A stretch of 55,889 bases of DNA from an uncultured Emticicia sp. (GTDB lineage Bacteria > Bacteroidota > Bacteroidia > Cytophagales > Spirosomataceae). The notes beneath the pieces were generated by a model. That model was not told where the DNA came from. It searched no databases and saw only the letters and a list, made by a program, of their open reading frames with translations. The DNA lies in the NCBI RefSeq assembly GCF_937903345.1, contig NZ_CALCZQ010000017.1, positions 1 through 55,889 on the forward strand, given 5' to 3'. Both the position numbers and the translations under genes were made by a program. Shown one piece after another: positions 48,471-55,889 of the stretch (position 1 is its first letter; each line of letters begins with the position of its first letter).

Positions 48471-49409
48471 CTACTTCTTGCCTTTTCCACCTCGTGTTCT
48501 TTCTTTTTCTACTGAAACGCCATTTGTGGTTTCAGTATATTTCAAATCACAAGTGCCATTGCCGTAATCAACTACTTTTTTTGTGCCATCTGCTGCTACA
48601 ATTTCTTCTGTTCCACTCACAGGAAATCCTTTTGAGTTCGAGCAAGAATTTTTTGTCACAAGTGCTTTAGTGATATTGCTTGAAAATTTGGTACCATCGC
48701 TTGAGCTACCAGTTGTCGAGCCTGTCACTGATGATTCGTCGTCGTTGCTGTTAGCAGTTCCTTTATTGTCTACTTTTCTTGAACGTGTGCTCGTGTAAGT
48801 GATAGTTTTACCCGATTTTGAGTTTAAAATGGTCATTTTTTCAAGTTTTTCGCTAGCGGTTGCTTTGCCGATTACTACTGTGGTTGTGATAGTGTGCGAA
48901 CCATTTATTGTAATCGTATCACGCTTTAAATTATTGTAAGTAACTGTTCTTACTAAACTTCCTGAAAAAGTAGAATCTGGTTTAACCGGCATTGTTATAG
49001 TCATTTTCCCACCTACTGGAGTGGTGCCACAAACACCACCTGCTACTGCCGAATAATCATATATGATTGTGATTACGTTGTTGGCTACTGTCTTGGTTAC
49101 AGTGGCACAATTTCCGTCTTTTCCTTTCCACGGATTATTCCAACCCATGCCTAACATCGGGAAAATACCATTTCCTTTATCAAGAGCTTCGCCAGTTTCT
49201 CTGAAATTTCTGCCCCCAAATGGCATAAAAGTCACCTCATCTGCCAATTCATACGCTGCTTCTGATTGTTCGTTGGCGGTTTGGCTGTCTATTACTGCAT
49301 TGGCTAATTGGTCACTTGATGTTACGGTGTCAGTAGTTTTGTCGCATGCAATCATAGCTGCACCCAAAGCAATACATAAAGTTGTAATCTTGAAAAAATT
49401 GGTCTTCAT
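48471..49409 (-). CDS. Putative lipoprotein of unknown function
   Basis: The product (312 aa) has a lipoprotein signal with IAC at Cys22 followed by DKTTDTVTSSDQ. Mature residues 45-120 are mixed; 130-300 are Thr/Ser-rich beta-strand repeats (TITMPVKPDSTFSGSLVRTV, TTTVVIGKATASEKLEKMTI) and the end is basic (KERTRGGKGKK). No known domain. An in-frame ATG at 49460 adds a hydrophilic leader; 49409 starts at the signal peptide. Confidence 0.68.
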   Translation of the reverse strand: MKTNFFKITTLCIALGAAMIACDKTTDTVTSSDQLANAVIDSQTANEQSEAAYELADEVTFMPFGGRNFRETGEALDKGNGIFPMLGMGWNNPWKGKDGNCATVTKTVANNVITIIYDYSAVAGGVCGTTPVGGKMTITMPVKPDSTFSGSLVRTVTYNNLKRDTITINGSHTITTTVVIGKATASEKLEKMTILNSKSGKTITYTSTRSRKVDNKGTANSNDDESSVTGSTTGSSSDGTKFSSNITKALVTKNSCSNSKGFPVSGTEEIVAADGTKKVVDYGNGTCDLKYTETTNGVSVEKERTRGGKGKK

Positions 49410-49740
49410 TTTGATTTTGTAAGTTTTAAGAGTAATACATAAAAAATTTATTGTGTACACGTCTTTTCATAAAAATTGAATAGAAGGTTTAATGGGATAA
49501 AAAATTGGATTCTACAAAACAATAGACGTATCATTGGATGCAATAGGTTGCATAAGGTTTAATTAAAAATATAAAATATTTTCAAGTAAGAAACTTGAAG
49601 TGGATTTTTAGAAAAGCTTTTAAAGCTAAAATAGCTTTATGTTTCGAGTTTTTGACAGTATTTTTGTGGCAAAACTCCTCTAAAACCTTAAAAAAGCCTT
49701 TATATATAAAAAACTTCAGTGGAAACGGCTTTTAATTTCT
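49410..49740. other. Intergenic region between divergent lipoprotein and MFS genes
   Basis: Contains a degenerate CAATAGGTTGCATAAGG piece (49541-49557) related to the dispersed motif, and a plus-strand TATTTTTG box (49659-49666) with TTTA 19 nt upstream that could serve the MFS gene. No gene seen. Confidence 0.35.
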
Positions 49741-50927
49741 ATGAAAAAACAATCTGACAATATTTTCTCGCTTCAATTTTGGTTGCTTTGTTTGAGTTCT
49801 TTGGTGTTCTTTTGTAGTTTCAATATGCTTATACCAGAGTTGCCCGATTATCTAACAAGTTTAGGAGGAGAAGAATATAAAGGTTTGATTATCAGTTTAT
49901 TTACACTCACAGCGGGCTTGTCTCGCCCGTTTAGTGGCCGTCTTACCGACCGCATCGGCCGAGTGCCTGTCATGGCTTTTGGCTCGTTGGTTTGTTTTGT
50001 TTGTGGTTTTTTTACCCCATACTTACTACAGTATATCCTTTTCTATTTTTGCGATTGATGCATGGTTTTTCTACAGGCTTTAAGCCAACAGGAACAGCTG
50101 CTTACATTGCAGACATCGTGCCTGTTCATAGAAGAGGAGAAGCGATGGGCATGCACGGCCTCATGGGTAGCCTCGGAATGGCTTTTGGCCCTGCACTTGG
50201 CAGTTGGATTGCCGCCACATTTTCGTTGAATGTGTTGTTTCATGTTTCGTCGATGTTTGCACTCATTTCGATAGCAATTTTGTATAACATGAAAGAAACT
50301 TTGCCGAAAGATAAGCAAGAAAAATTTACACTTAATTCGCTAAAAATCAATCGAAATGATATGTTTGACAGCATGGTTTTGCCAGCAGCAATTGTGGTTT
50401 TTTTAACTTCATTCAGCTACGGTGCCATCGTAACGCTCGCTCCCGATTTAACCAAAACTGTTGGAATTAAAAACAAAGGCATTTTCTTTCTGATATACAC
50501 ACTTTCATCGTTGTTTATAAGGGTAGTTGCAGGAAAATTCTCAGACCGAAATGGTAGAATCTCAGTGCTTCGATGGGCCTGTATGATTTTGATAAGCGGA
50601 ATGATATTACCTGTTTTTGCAATTAATATTTACACTTTTGTGGGGTCGGCAATTCTTTTTGGCTTGGCCTTAGGGGTTATTTCACCTATCACACAGGCAT
50701 GGACGGTCGATTTATGTGAAGAAGAAAATCGTGGTCGAGCATTGGCTACGATGTATATTTCGCTCGAAGCTGGTATAGGTTTAGGGGCATTTTTCTCAGC
50801 TTGGATTTACAGAAATGATGCCAACCAGTTTCCGATTGCCTTCGCCGCTATGGGTAGTTTTTCAATCATAGCCTTACTTTATCTATATTCACCAAAGATT
50901 CGAGCGATGAAGGTTAGAGTAGTATAA
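49741..50927 (+). pseudogene. MFS transporter interrupted by a one-base frameshift
   Basis: Two overlapping frames encode one major-facilitator protein. Frame A (49741-50058) holds TM1-3 with SRPFSGRLTDRIGRVPVM, the loop 2-3 signature, and frame B (49992-50927) continues from the third helix to the end (FKPTGTAAYIADIVPVHRRG). The seven-T run at 50007-50013 is the break: with one more T the two halves read through to a 395-aa product, a normal MFS length. It may be a dead gene, a phase-variable one, or a sequence error. Substrate unknown; drug or metabolite efflux is plausible. Confidence 0.82.
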
Positions 50928-50970
50928 GATAAGTTCATATGCTGTCAATCTATGCTTTATTAACTAATTG

Positions 50971-51000
50971 CTCTCGACAAGCTGAAAACCTGTCCTACAT
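50971..51000 (-). repeat. Dispersed 3'-end hairpin, copy 3
   Basis: On the minus strand ATGTAGGACAGGTTTTCAGC then TTGTC, starting two nucleotides after the Nudix stop. GACAGG pairs with CTTGTC through one G-U pair. Confidence 0.55.
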
Positions 51001-51002
51001 TT

Positions 51003-51446
51003 TTAAAACCATTGTTGTTCTATTTTTCCCATATATTTATTGTTGAGTTTTCCTGCTAAATAATGTTGAATTTGCTTAGAAACATTTGGATAAAGACTTA
51101 CAGCGTTTAAATCTTTTATATCAAGCCATTTGATGGCTAAGGCCGAAGTCTCTTTGGGGTTTAGCGTAGGAATTCCTGAAGTGATTTTTCCTTCAAAAAG
51201 TAGATGTAGGGTGTGCTTTTTACGGTCTTCAAAATAAATTTCTCCGACCAAAATCATTTCTCCAACTGCAATCTCAATACCCAGTTCTTCCTGCAGTTCA
51301 CGAGCCAAAGCATCGCTCAGGAATTCGCCCAGTTCTAAATTTCCTCCGGGCAAATTATACACTTCTTGTCCACCATAATTATATTGCATGGTTAGGACAT
51401 GCTGATTTTCGATGATTAAAACTGCTGGACGTATATTGATTGACAT
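51003..51446 (-). CDS. Nudix hydrolase
   Basis: The product (147 aa) is a pyrophosphohydrolase acting on nucleotide-diphosphate-linked or similar compounds. The Nudix box GNLELGEFLSDALARELQEE and following LGIEI fit the G-x5-E-x7-REUxEExGU signature. The substrate is not evident. Single cytosolic gene, convergent with the MFS pseudogene. Confidence 0.9.
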   Translation of the reverse strand: MSINIRPAVLIIENQHVLTMQYNYGGQEVYNLPGGNLELGEFLSDALARELQEELGIEIAVGEMILVGEIYFEDRKKHTLHLLFEGKITSGIPTLNPKETSALAIKWLDIKDLNAVSLYPNVSKQIQHYLAGKLNNKYMGKIEQQWF

Positions 51447-51873
51447 AACAAATAATTCTTAAAAATGATAAAAATAGATGCTGGTTTGAGCGTCGTACAC
51501 TAAATTATTTGGCTTGATAGACAATGATTTAGCTCTTACAAAGGGTTTTTAACGAATTTATTTGGCAAAATATGTATAAAATTTTAAAAAAGAAACATTC
51601 AAGCCTAATGCATTTGGGTGAATAAAGTTGGCTTATATGTTTGACGATATTAATGTTTTTCAACCGAATTTCATACTTATGTATAAAAAATTTACTCCTA
51701 CCTGGGTATTAAAATAGCTTCATAATCAAAAGCTTATCGACCATAAAAAGATAAAAGTTGATAGCCAAAAGTGATGGGCATTCTAAAAATTTGAATATTA
51801 CACAAGATTGTTTTGAGTTTCGGGGCAGATGCACTAATTTTACATCCGCAAAAATGCAAAATTCTAAGCGAAA
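51447..51873. other. Intergenic region upstream of pdhB
   Basis: No gene or RNA was recognised in these 427 nt apart from the promoter at 51812-51842. AT-rich with stops in all frames. Confidence 0.4.
51812..51842 (+). promoter_or_regulatory. Likely promoter for pdhB
   Basis: TTTG (51812-51815), a 19-nt spacer and TAATTTTA (51835-51842), one mismatch from TAnnTTTG. The ATG follows 31 nt later. Confidence 0.5.
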
Positions 51874-52857
51874 ATGAGAGAAATACAATTTAGAGAAGCC
51901 CTACGTGAAGCCTTATCGGAAGAAATGAGACGTGATGAAAACGTTTTCTTGATGGGTGAAGAAGTAGCCGAATACAACGGTGCTTATAAAGTAAGTCAAG
52001 GGATGTTGGATGAATTCGGAGCAAAACGAGTTATTGACACACCAATCGCCGAATTAGGTTTCGGAGGAATTGGAGTTGGTGCTGCCGTAAATGGTTTGCG
52101 TCCAATTATCGAATTCATGACTTTTAATTTTTCTTTGGTAGCTATTGACCAAATCATCAATTCGGCTGCTAAGTTTATGTCTATGTCGGCCGGTCAATAC
52201 TCTTGTCCGATTGTATTTCGTGGGCCAACAGGAAATGCTGGTCAGTTAGGAGCTCAGCACTCACAAAACTTTGAAAATTGGTTTGCCAATACCCCAGGTT
52301 TAAAAGTCGTTGTTCCTCATAGCCCATACGAAGCTAAAGGTTTATTGAAAGCTTCAATTCGTGATAATGATCCGACTATTTTCATGGAATCAGAACAAAT
52401 GTATGGCGATAAAGGCGAAGTGCCAGAAGGCGAATATATTATTCCATTGGGCAGAGCCAATGTAATGAAAGAAGGCTCAAGTGTAACCATAGTTTCGTTT
52501 GGAAAAATGATTCCAAGAGTTGTTCTTCCAGCAATTGCTGAATTAGAAAAAGATGGAATTAGCGTAGAGCTAATCGACTTACGCACCGTTCGTCCGATTG
52601 ATTACGCAACTGTTATCAATTCAGTAAAGAAAACAAACCGTTGTGTAGTAGTTGAAGAAGCGTGGCCTTTGGCAGCGATTTCATCAGAAATTACCTATCA
52701 CTTACAACGTTATGCATTTGATTATTTGGATGCTCCAGTGATACGTGTAAACAATATGGATATTCCTCTTCACTATGCTCCAACGCTCATCGAAGCTACA
52801 TTACCAAATGTAAAACGTACGGTAGATGCAGTCAAGCAAGTGTTGTATAAAAAATAA
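51874..52857 (+). CDS. pdhB: Pyruvate dehydrogenase E1 component, beta subunit
   Basis: It forms the thiamine-diphosphate-dependent E1 with an alpha subunit and decarboxylates pyruvate. The 327-aa length and motifs fit: REALREALSEEMRRDENVFL, MGEEVAEYNGAYKVS with the ThDP-contacting Glu, ELGFGGIGVGAA, RGPTGNAGQLGAQHSQ and VVEEAWPLAAISSEI. The alpha subunit and E2 are not adjacent. Related 2-oxo-acid dehydrogenase beta subunits are less likely because of the pyruvate-type spacing. Terminator follows. Confidence 0.92.
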   Translation: MREIQFREALREALSEEMRRDENVFLMGEEVAEYNGAYKVSQGMLDEFGAKRVIDTPIAELGFGGIGVGAAVNGLRPIIEFMTFNFSLVAIDQIINSAAKFMSMSAGQYSCPIVFRGPTGNAGQLGAQHSQNFENWFANTPGLKVVVPHSPYEAKGLLKASIRDNDPTIFMESEQMYGDKGEVPEGEYIIPLGRANVMKEGSSVTIVSFGKMIPRVVLPAIAELEKDGISVELIDLRTVRPIDYATVINSVKKTNRCVVVEEAWPLAAISSEITYHLQRYAFDYLDAPVIRVNNMDIPLHYAPTLIEATLPNVKRTVDAVKQVLYKK

Positions 52858-52869
52858 TTATATAGATTC

Positions 52870-52907
52870 AAAAAAAGCATTGTTCGGTTTCGAGCAATGC
52901 TTTTTTT
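52870..52907 (+). terminator. Intrinsic terminator of pdhB
   Basis: A-run plus GCATTG pairs with CAATGC plus T-run across an inner TCG/CGA and a GTTT loop. It is 13 nt after the stop. Confidence 0.82.
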
Positions 52908-52979
52908 GTTCGATTTTACATTTTTCGTGTAAAAGATATTTTACTAAGCAATCTATTCATAAACAAAACCTATCATTAA

Positions 52980-53975
52980 ATGAATTATACAGCATCACCA
53001 CAGCGATACCAAGAGATGGAATATCGTCGTTGCGGCAAAAGCGGACTAAAACTCCCAGCACTTTCGTTAGGTCTTTGGCATAATTTCGGCGGTATTGATA
53101 ATTTTGAAAATGCTCGCACAATTTTAAAATTGGCTTTCGATAGCGGCGTTACGCATATCGACTTAGCAAATAATTATGGGCCACCAGCGGGTTCGGCCGA
53201 AGAAACTTTCGGGCAGGTTTTTAAGAAGGATTTTAAACCTTATCGAGAAGAAATGGTGATTACAACCAAAGCTGGTTTTTATATGTGGGAAGGCCCTTAC
53301 GGAGAATGGGGTTCAAAAAAATACTTAGTTTCGAGCTTAGACCAAAGTCTAAAACGAATGGGTTTAGATTACGTAGATATTTTTTACCATCACCGTCCAG
53401 ACCCCGAAACACCGCTCGAAGAAACAATGTCAGCACTTGACTTGATTGTCCGCCAAGGAAAAGCTTTGTATGCAGGAATCTCGAATTACAGTGCTGCCGA
53501 TACCGAAAAAGCGGCTAAGATTCTGAAAGAATTAGGTACACCGTGTATCATTCACCAAGCGAAATATTCGATGTTCGACCGTTGGGTAGAAGGTGGTTTG
53601 CTTGATGTTTTGGAAGCAAACGGTGCAGGTTGCGTAGCGTTTTCGCCATTGGCACAAGGTTTATTATCAAACAAATACATCAAAGGAATTCCAGCCGATT
53701 CGAGAGCCGCTTCGGGGCGTGGCAATGGTGCGATTGAGGAAGGTAGAATTACGGAAGAAAACGTTCATAAAGTAATCAAACTCAATCAATTAGCCGAAAA
53801 ACGTGGACAAAATTTAGCACAAATGGCTTTATCTTGGATTTTGAAAGACCCACGTATTACTTCGGTTATTTTGGGTGTGAGTAAGCCTCAGCAATTGACA
53901 GATTCGTTAGAATGTTTAAAAAATACTTCTTTCGATGATACAGAATTACAAGAAATTAATAGCATTTTGGTTTAA
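52980..53975 (+). CDS. Aldo/keto reductase (YghZ-like)
   Basis: The product (331 aa) is an NADPH-dependent reductase of the AKR14-type group: YRRCGKSGLKLPALSLGLWH at the start, catalytic Asp and Tyr in DLANNYGPPAGSAEE, Lys in VITTKAGFYMWEGPYG, and His in FYHHRPDPETPLEE. The related YghZ reduces L-glyceraldehyde 3-phosphate and methylglyoxal. Cytosolic. The following PQQ-type gene is 34 nt away on the same strand. Confidence 0.9.
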   Translation: MNYTASPQRYQEMEYRRCGKSGLKLPALSLGLWHNFGGIDNFENARTILKLAFDSGVTHIDLANNYGPPAGSAEETFGQVFKKDFKPYREEMVITTKAGFYMWEGPYGEWGSKKYLVSSLDQSLKRMGLDYVDIFYHHRPDPETPLEETMSALDLIVRQGKALYAGISNYSAADTEKAAKILKELGTPCIIHQAKYSMFDRWVEGGLLDVLEANGAGCVAFSPLAQGLLSNKYIKGIPADSRAASGRGNGAIEEGRITEENVHKVIKLNQLAEKRGQNLAQMALSWILKDPRITSVILGVSKPQQLTDSLECLKNTSFDDTELQEINSILV

Positions 53976-54009
53976 TGAGTAGTATTTTTATCGCAAAATC
54001 ATCAAATAT

Positions 54010-55209
54010 ATGCAAAAACATATTTTATTTTTAATGGCATTTAGTACACTTACTTATGTTTCGTGTGCTCAAAGTGCAAGTACTTCGGTAGAAACCAAAA
54101 CTCCGAACTCTACTTATCCATCGGCATTTGTGGGACAAACCCGCGTGAGTGCCGTAAAAACTCAAACACCATATTCAGTTAAAGTATTAACTGAAGGATT
54201 AAAATCTCCTTGGGGTGTGAAAAGTTTGCCCGATGGCAGATTGATTATTACCGAAAAAAGCGGTGTGATGAGAATCGCAAAGGTAAATGGCGAATTAAGT
54301 AAGCCAATCACGGGTGCTCCTGCGGTAAACTCTGATGGTCAAGGCGGATTATTAGGCATTACTATCGACCCGAATTTTCAGAAAAATCGTATGATTTATT
54401 GGACTTTTTCTGAAAACGTCGCGGATGGCACGCATACATCGGTAGCTAAAGGTAAACTTTCGGCCGATGAAACCAAGATCGAAGGTGCAACCGTAATTTA
54501 TCAAGCAACACCTGCCCACAAAGGTACGCTGCATTATGGAGGAAGAATTATCTTTGATAAAAGCGGAAATCTGTTCGTCAGTACGGGTGAGCGTTCGGAC
54601 AAAGTTACTCGCCCACAAGCACAGGAACTAAATTCAAGTTTGGGTAAAATTGTTCATATCACAACCGACGGAAAACCAGTTGCAGGAAATCCATTCATCG
54701 GAAAAGAAGGTGCAAAACCTGAGCTATATTCTTACGGACATAGAAACGTGCAAGGTTTGACTTTCCATCCAGTAACTGGCGAATTGTTCTCGAATGAGTT
54801 TGGCCCAAGAGGCGGCGACGAAATTAATCACGTTCAAGCTGGTAAAAATTATGGATGGCCAACAATTACTTATGGCATTGAGTATAGCGGTAAACAAATT
54901 GGCGAGCCAGTTATTCAACAAAAAGAAGGTATGGAACAACCAGTTTATTATTGGGACCCATCAGTTTCGCCAAGTGGAATGACTTTTTATAGCGGAGATA
55001 TGATTCCAGAATGGAAAAACAACCTTTTTGTAGGCTGTTTGAGCGGAATGCACATTGCTCGTTTGATTATCGAAAACAACCGAGTAGTTGGCGAAGAAAG
55101 ATTATTAACCGAAGAATCTCAACGTTTCCGTGATGTAACACAAGGCAAAGATGGGGCTTTATACGCCGTTACTGACCAAGGTCGCCTTTACAGAATTGCT
55201 AAGAAATAA
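54010..55209 (+). CDS. PQQ-type soluble aldose-sugar dehydrogenase
   Basis: The product (399 aa) is a six-bladed propeller with LPDGRLIITEKSGVMRIAKV, GQGGLLGITIDPNF, LHYGGRIIFDKSGNLFVSTG, HRNVQGLTFHP, FGPRGGDEINHVQAGKNYGW and WDPSVSPSGMTFYSGD in family order. It oxidises aldoses in the periplasm with PQQ as bound cofactor. The signal peptide ends YVSCAQ; Cys19 could make it a lipoprotein, but the -3 Tyr is unusual. Likely co-transcribed with the aldo/keto reductase. Terminator at 55258-55307. Confidence 0.88.
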   Translation: MQKHILFLMAFSTLTYVSCAQSASTSVETKTPNSTYPSAFVGQTRVSAVKTQTPYSVKVLTEGLKSPWGVKSLPDGRLIITEKSGVMRIAKVNGELSKPITGAPAVNSDGQGGLLGITIDPNFQKNRMIYWTFSENVADGTHTSVAKGKLSADETKIEGATVIYQATPAHKGTLHYGGRIIFDKSGNLFVSTGERSDKVTRPQAQELNSSLGKIVHITTDGKPVAGNPFIGKEGAKPELYSYGHRNVQGLTFHPVTGELFSNEFGPRGGDEINHVQAGKNYGWPTITYGIEYSGKQIGEPVIQQKEGMEQPVYYWDPSVSPSGMTFYSGDMIPEWKNNLFVGCLSGMHIARLIIENNRVVGEERLLTEESQRFRDVTQGKDGALYAVTDQGRLYRIAKK

Positions 55210-55749
55210 GTAGTAGTCAATAAACAAACAGTGCTTGATAGTCAACTGATTGTGAATAAAAATTGTCTCGGTCCTTAGTTAAGTCTAAGGTCGAGGCAAT
55301 TTTTTTGTGCAACAATTCCCACTTTACAAATTCTAATTTACTTCTCATTTAGTGTTAATGTTTGTATTTTCATGAAGATTAATTTGAGTAAATATGGCCA
55401 AATTGATAAAAGAAAAGACTTTATGGGTCACCAATGAATAGCGTGGGTAAATGTAATATATTGTAGCTTTGTATTATTAATATTGAAGAGATATTTCGGA
55501 TTCGGTTATAAAAAAGTGCAATTTATATTGTACTTTTTTTTTACTCATTTGTGACTTTTTGATTAGTAAGTTAGTCTAAGTATGAGTTGGAAACCTTATT
55601 CACTTTAGGGCTGCATTTATATTGAAAAAATAATTTCTTCAACGCCATAAGCTGATTTTAGGACATGTCAATCAATCGTTTACTACAGACAAATTAAATA
55701 AGTCAGGAGGTAATTTTACTTGTTGGAAAAATAAAAAACAGTCCATACA
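55210..55749. other. Intergenic region, terminator then no gene
   Basis: Apart from the terminator and an isolated TAGCTTTG box (55464-55471), no gene or RNA was recognised in 540 nt. Confidence 0.4.
55258..55307 (+). terminator. Intrinsic terminator after the PQQ dehydrogenase gene
   Basis: A long stem (AATTGTCTCGGTCCTTAG against CTAAGGTCGAGGCAATT, with two small bulges) and a six-base loop precede a seven-T run, 48 nt after the stop. Confidence 0.8.
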
Positions 55750-55889
55750 ATGAGATGTCAAAAACTGTATAAAAATCTATTTTTTTTCTCACTTTTATTT
55801 TCAAATCTCACTTTTGCACAAAACTTCCCCGTTACTTGCACGCCTATTGTGAAGCCGAGTTACTCTTTGAAATGGTCGGAGATTAGTAC
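55750..55889 (+). CDS. Secreted protein, 5' part only (cut by window end)
   Basis: The first 46 codons are open to the window edge. A signal peptide (residues 1-24, NLTFAQ) is followed by NFPVTCTPIVKPSYSLKWSE. The start recalls large Bacteroidota surface proteins opening with FPVxVTPxLxPPYSLxLSDY, from memory and not confirmed. The rest of the gene lies outside. Confidence 0.55.
   Translation, partial: MRCQKLYKNLFFFSLLFSNLTFAQNFPVTCTPIVKPSYSLKWSEIS

Noticed and set aside
1..55889. tRNA or rRNA genes
   Set aside because: No cloverleaf-like segment with a CCA-type acceptor end and no rRNA-like stretch was recognised by eye; a covariance-model scan would be decisive.

Overview
The window reads as chromosome of a Cytophagales-type Bacteroidota (an Emticicia-, Runella- or Arcicella-like organism; this is inferred from gene content and not from a database). 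The signs are AT-rich DNA with long A/T runs, starts without Shine-Dalgarno sequences, several exact copies of the Bacteroidota promoter (TTTG, 19-21 nt, TAnnTTTG), a 29-residue AURKAIP1/COX24-like basic protein beside HU, PorV-like outer-membrane proteins, DUF1080 proteins paired with a propeller-cytochrome c, and many signal peptides ending in FAQ or SFSQ. No tRNA, rRNA, CRISPR array or intact insertion sequence was seen.

Layout. 1-1300 is a decayed edge: an unknown coiled-coil gene abuts the 3' end of an IS3-type transposase and its terminal repeat. 1.6-7.5 kb holds a large secreted M16 peptidase, a broken gene, a retropepsin-like protease with PDZ domain and a membrane-anchored DRGH nuclease. 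7.6-12.5 kb is a sugar-oxidation/hydrolysis island of two DUF1080 proteins flanking a secreted propeller-cytochrome c. 12.6-19.7 kb is a housekeeping block: rng, small basic protein, TPR protein and HU on one strand, mutY-ssb divergent, and uvrB convergent. 19.9-25.3 kb has a GH30 glycosidase, an M20 amidohydrolase, inorganic pyrophosphatase and a pseudouridine synthase with a repetitive disordered N-terminus. 25.6-30.1 kb is a same-strand run (phosphosulfolactate synthase, DedA, aroE, 2Fe-2S protein, HAD nucleotidase, DinB-like), interrupted by a 0.5-kb element carrying a four-helix-bundle gene between perfect 25-bp inverted repeats. 30.2-41.5 kb holds pirin, DUF2461, a PorV-like protein, thymidine kinase, xylulokinase, an NFACT/RqcH protein, DUF1456, a lipoprotein, an RluF-like synthase and a DEAD-box helicase. 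41.6-55.9 kb holds a secreted FAD oxidoreductase, a SerC-like aminotransferase, a second M16 peptidase, a glycosyltransferase with G/C homopolymers, LysE, YciI, a lipoprotein, a frameshifted MFS transporter, Nudix, pdhB, an aldo/keto reductase, a PQQ-type sugar dehydrogenase and the start of a secreted protein cut by the window end.

How the genes fit together. Much of the non-housekeeping content suits a heterotroph living on plant or microbial polysaccharide: GH30, DUF1080 proteins, propeller-cytochrome c, PQQ sugar dehydrogenase, FAD oxidoreductase and xylulokinase. The housekeeping genes follow common Bacteroidota neighbourhoods. The most interesting part is the small repeats: the four-helix-bundle element at 26.46-26.95 kb, a hairpin family placed 2-6 nt after stop codons on the coding strand (three clear copies), a REP-like hairpin at 36.6 kb, a short dispersed palindromic motif, and perfect palindromes near gene ends and in one mRNA leader. 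Two genes also carry homopolymer tracts suggestive of slippage: the MFS transporter (one T short of an open frame) and the glycosyltransferase (C7-G5 and G7).
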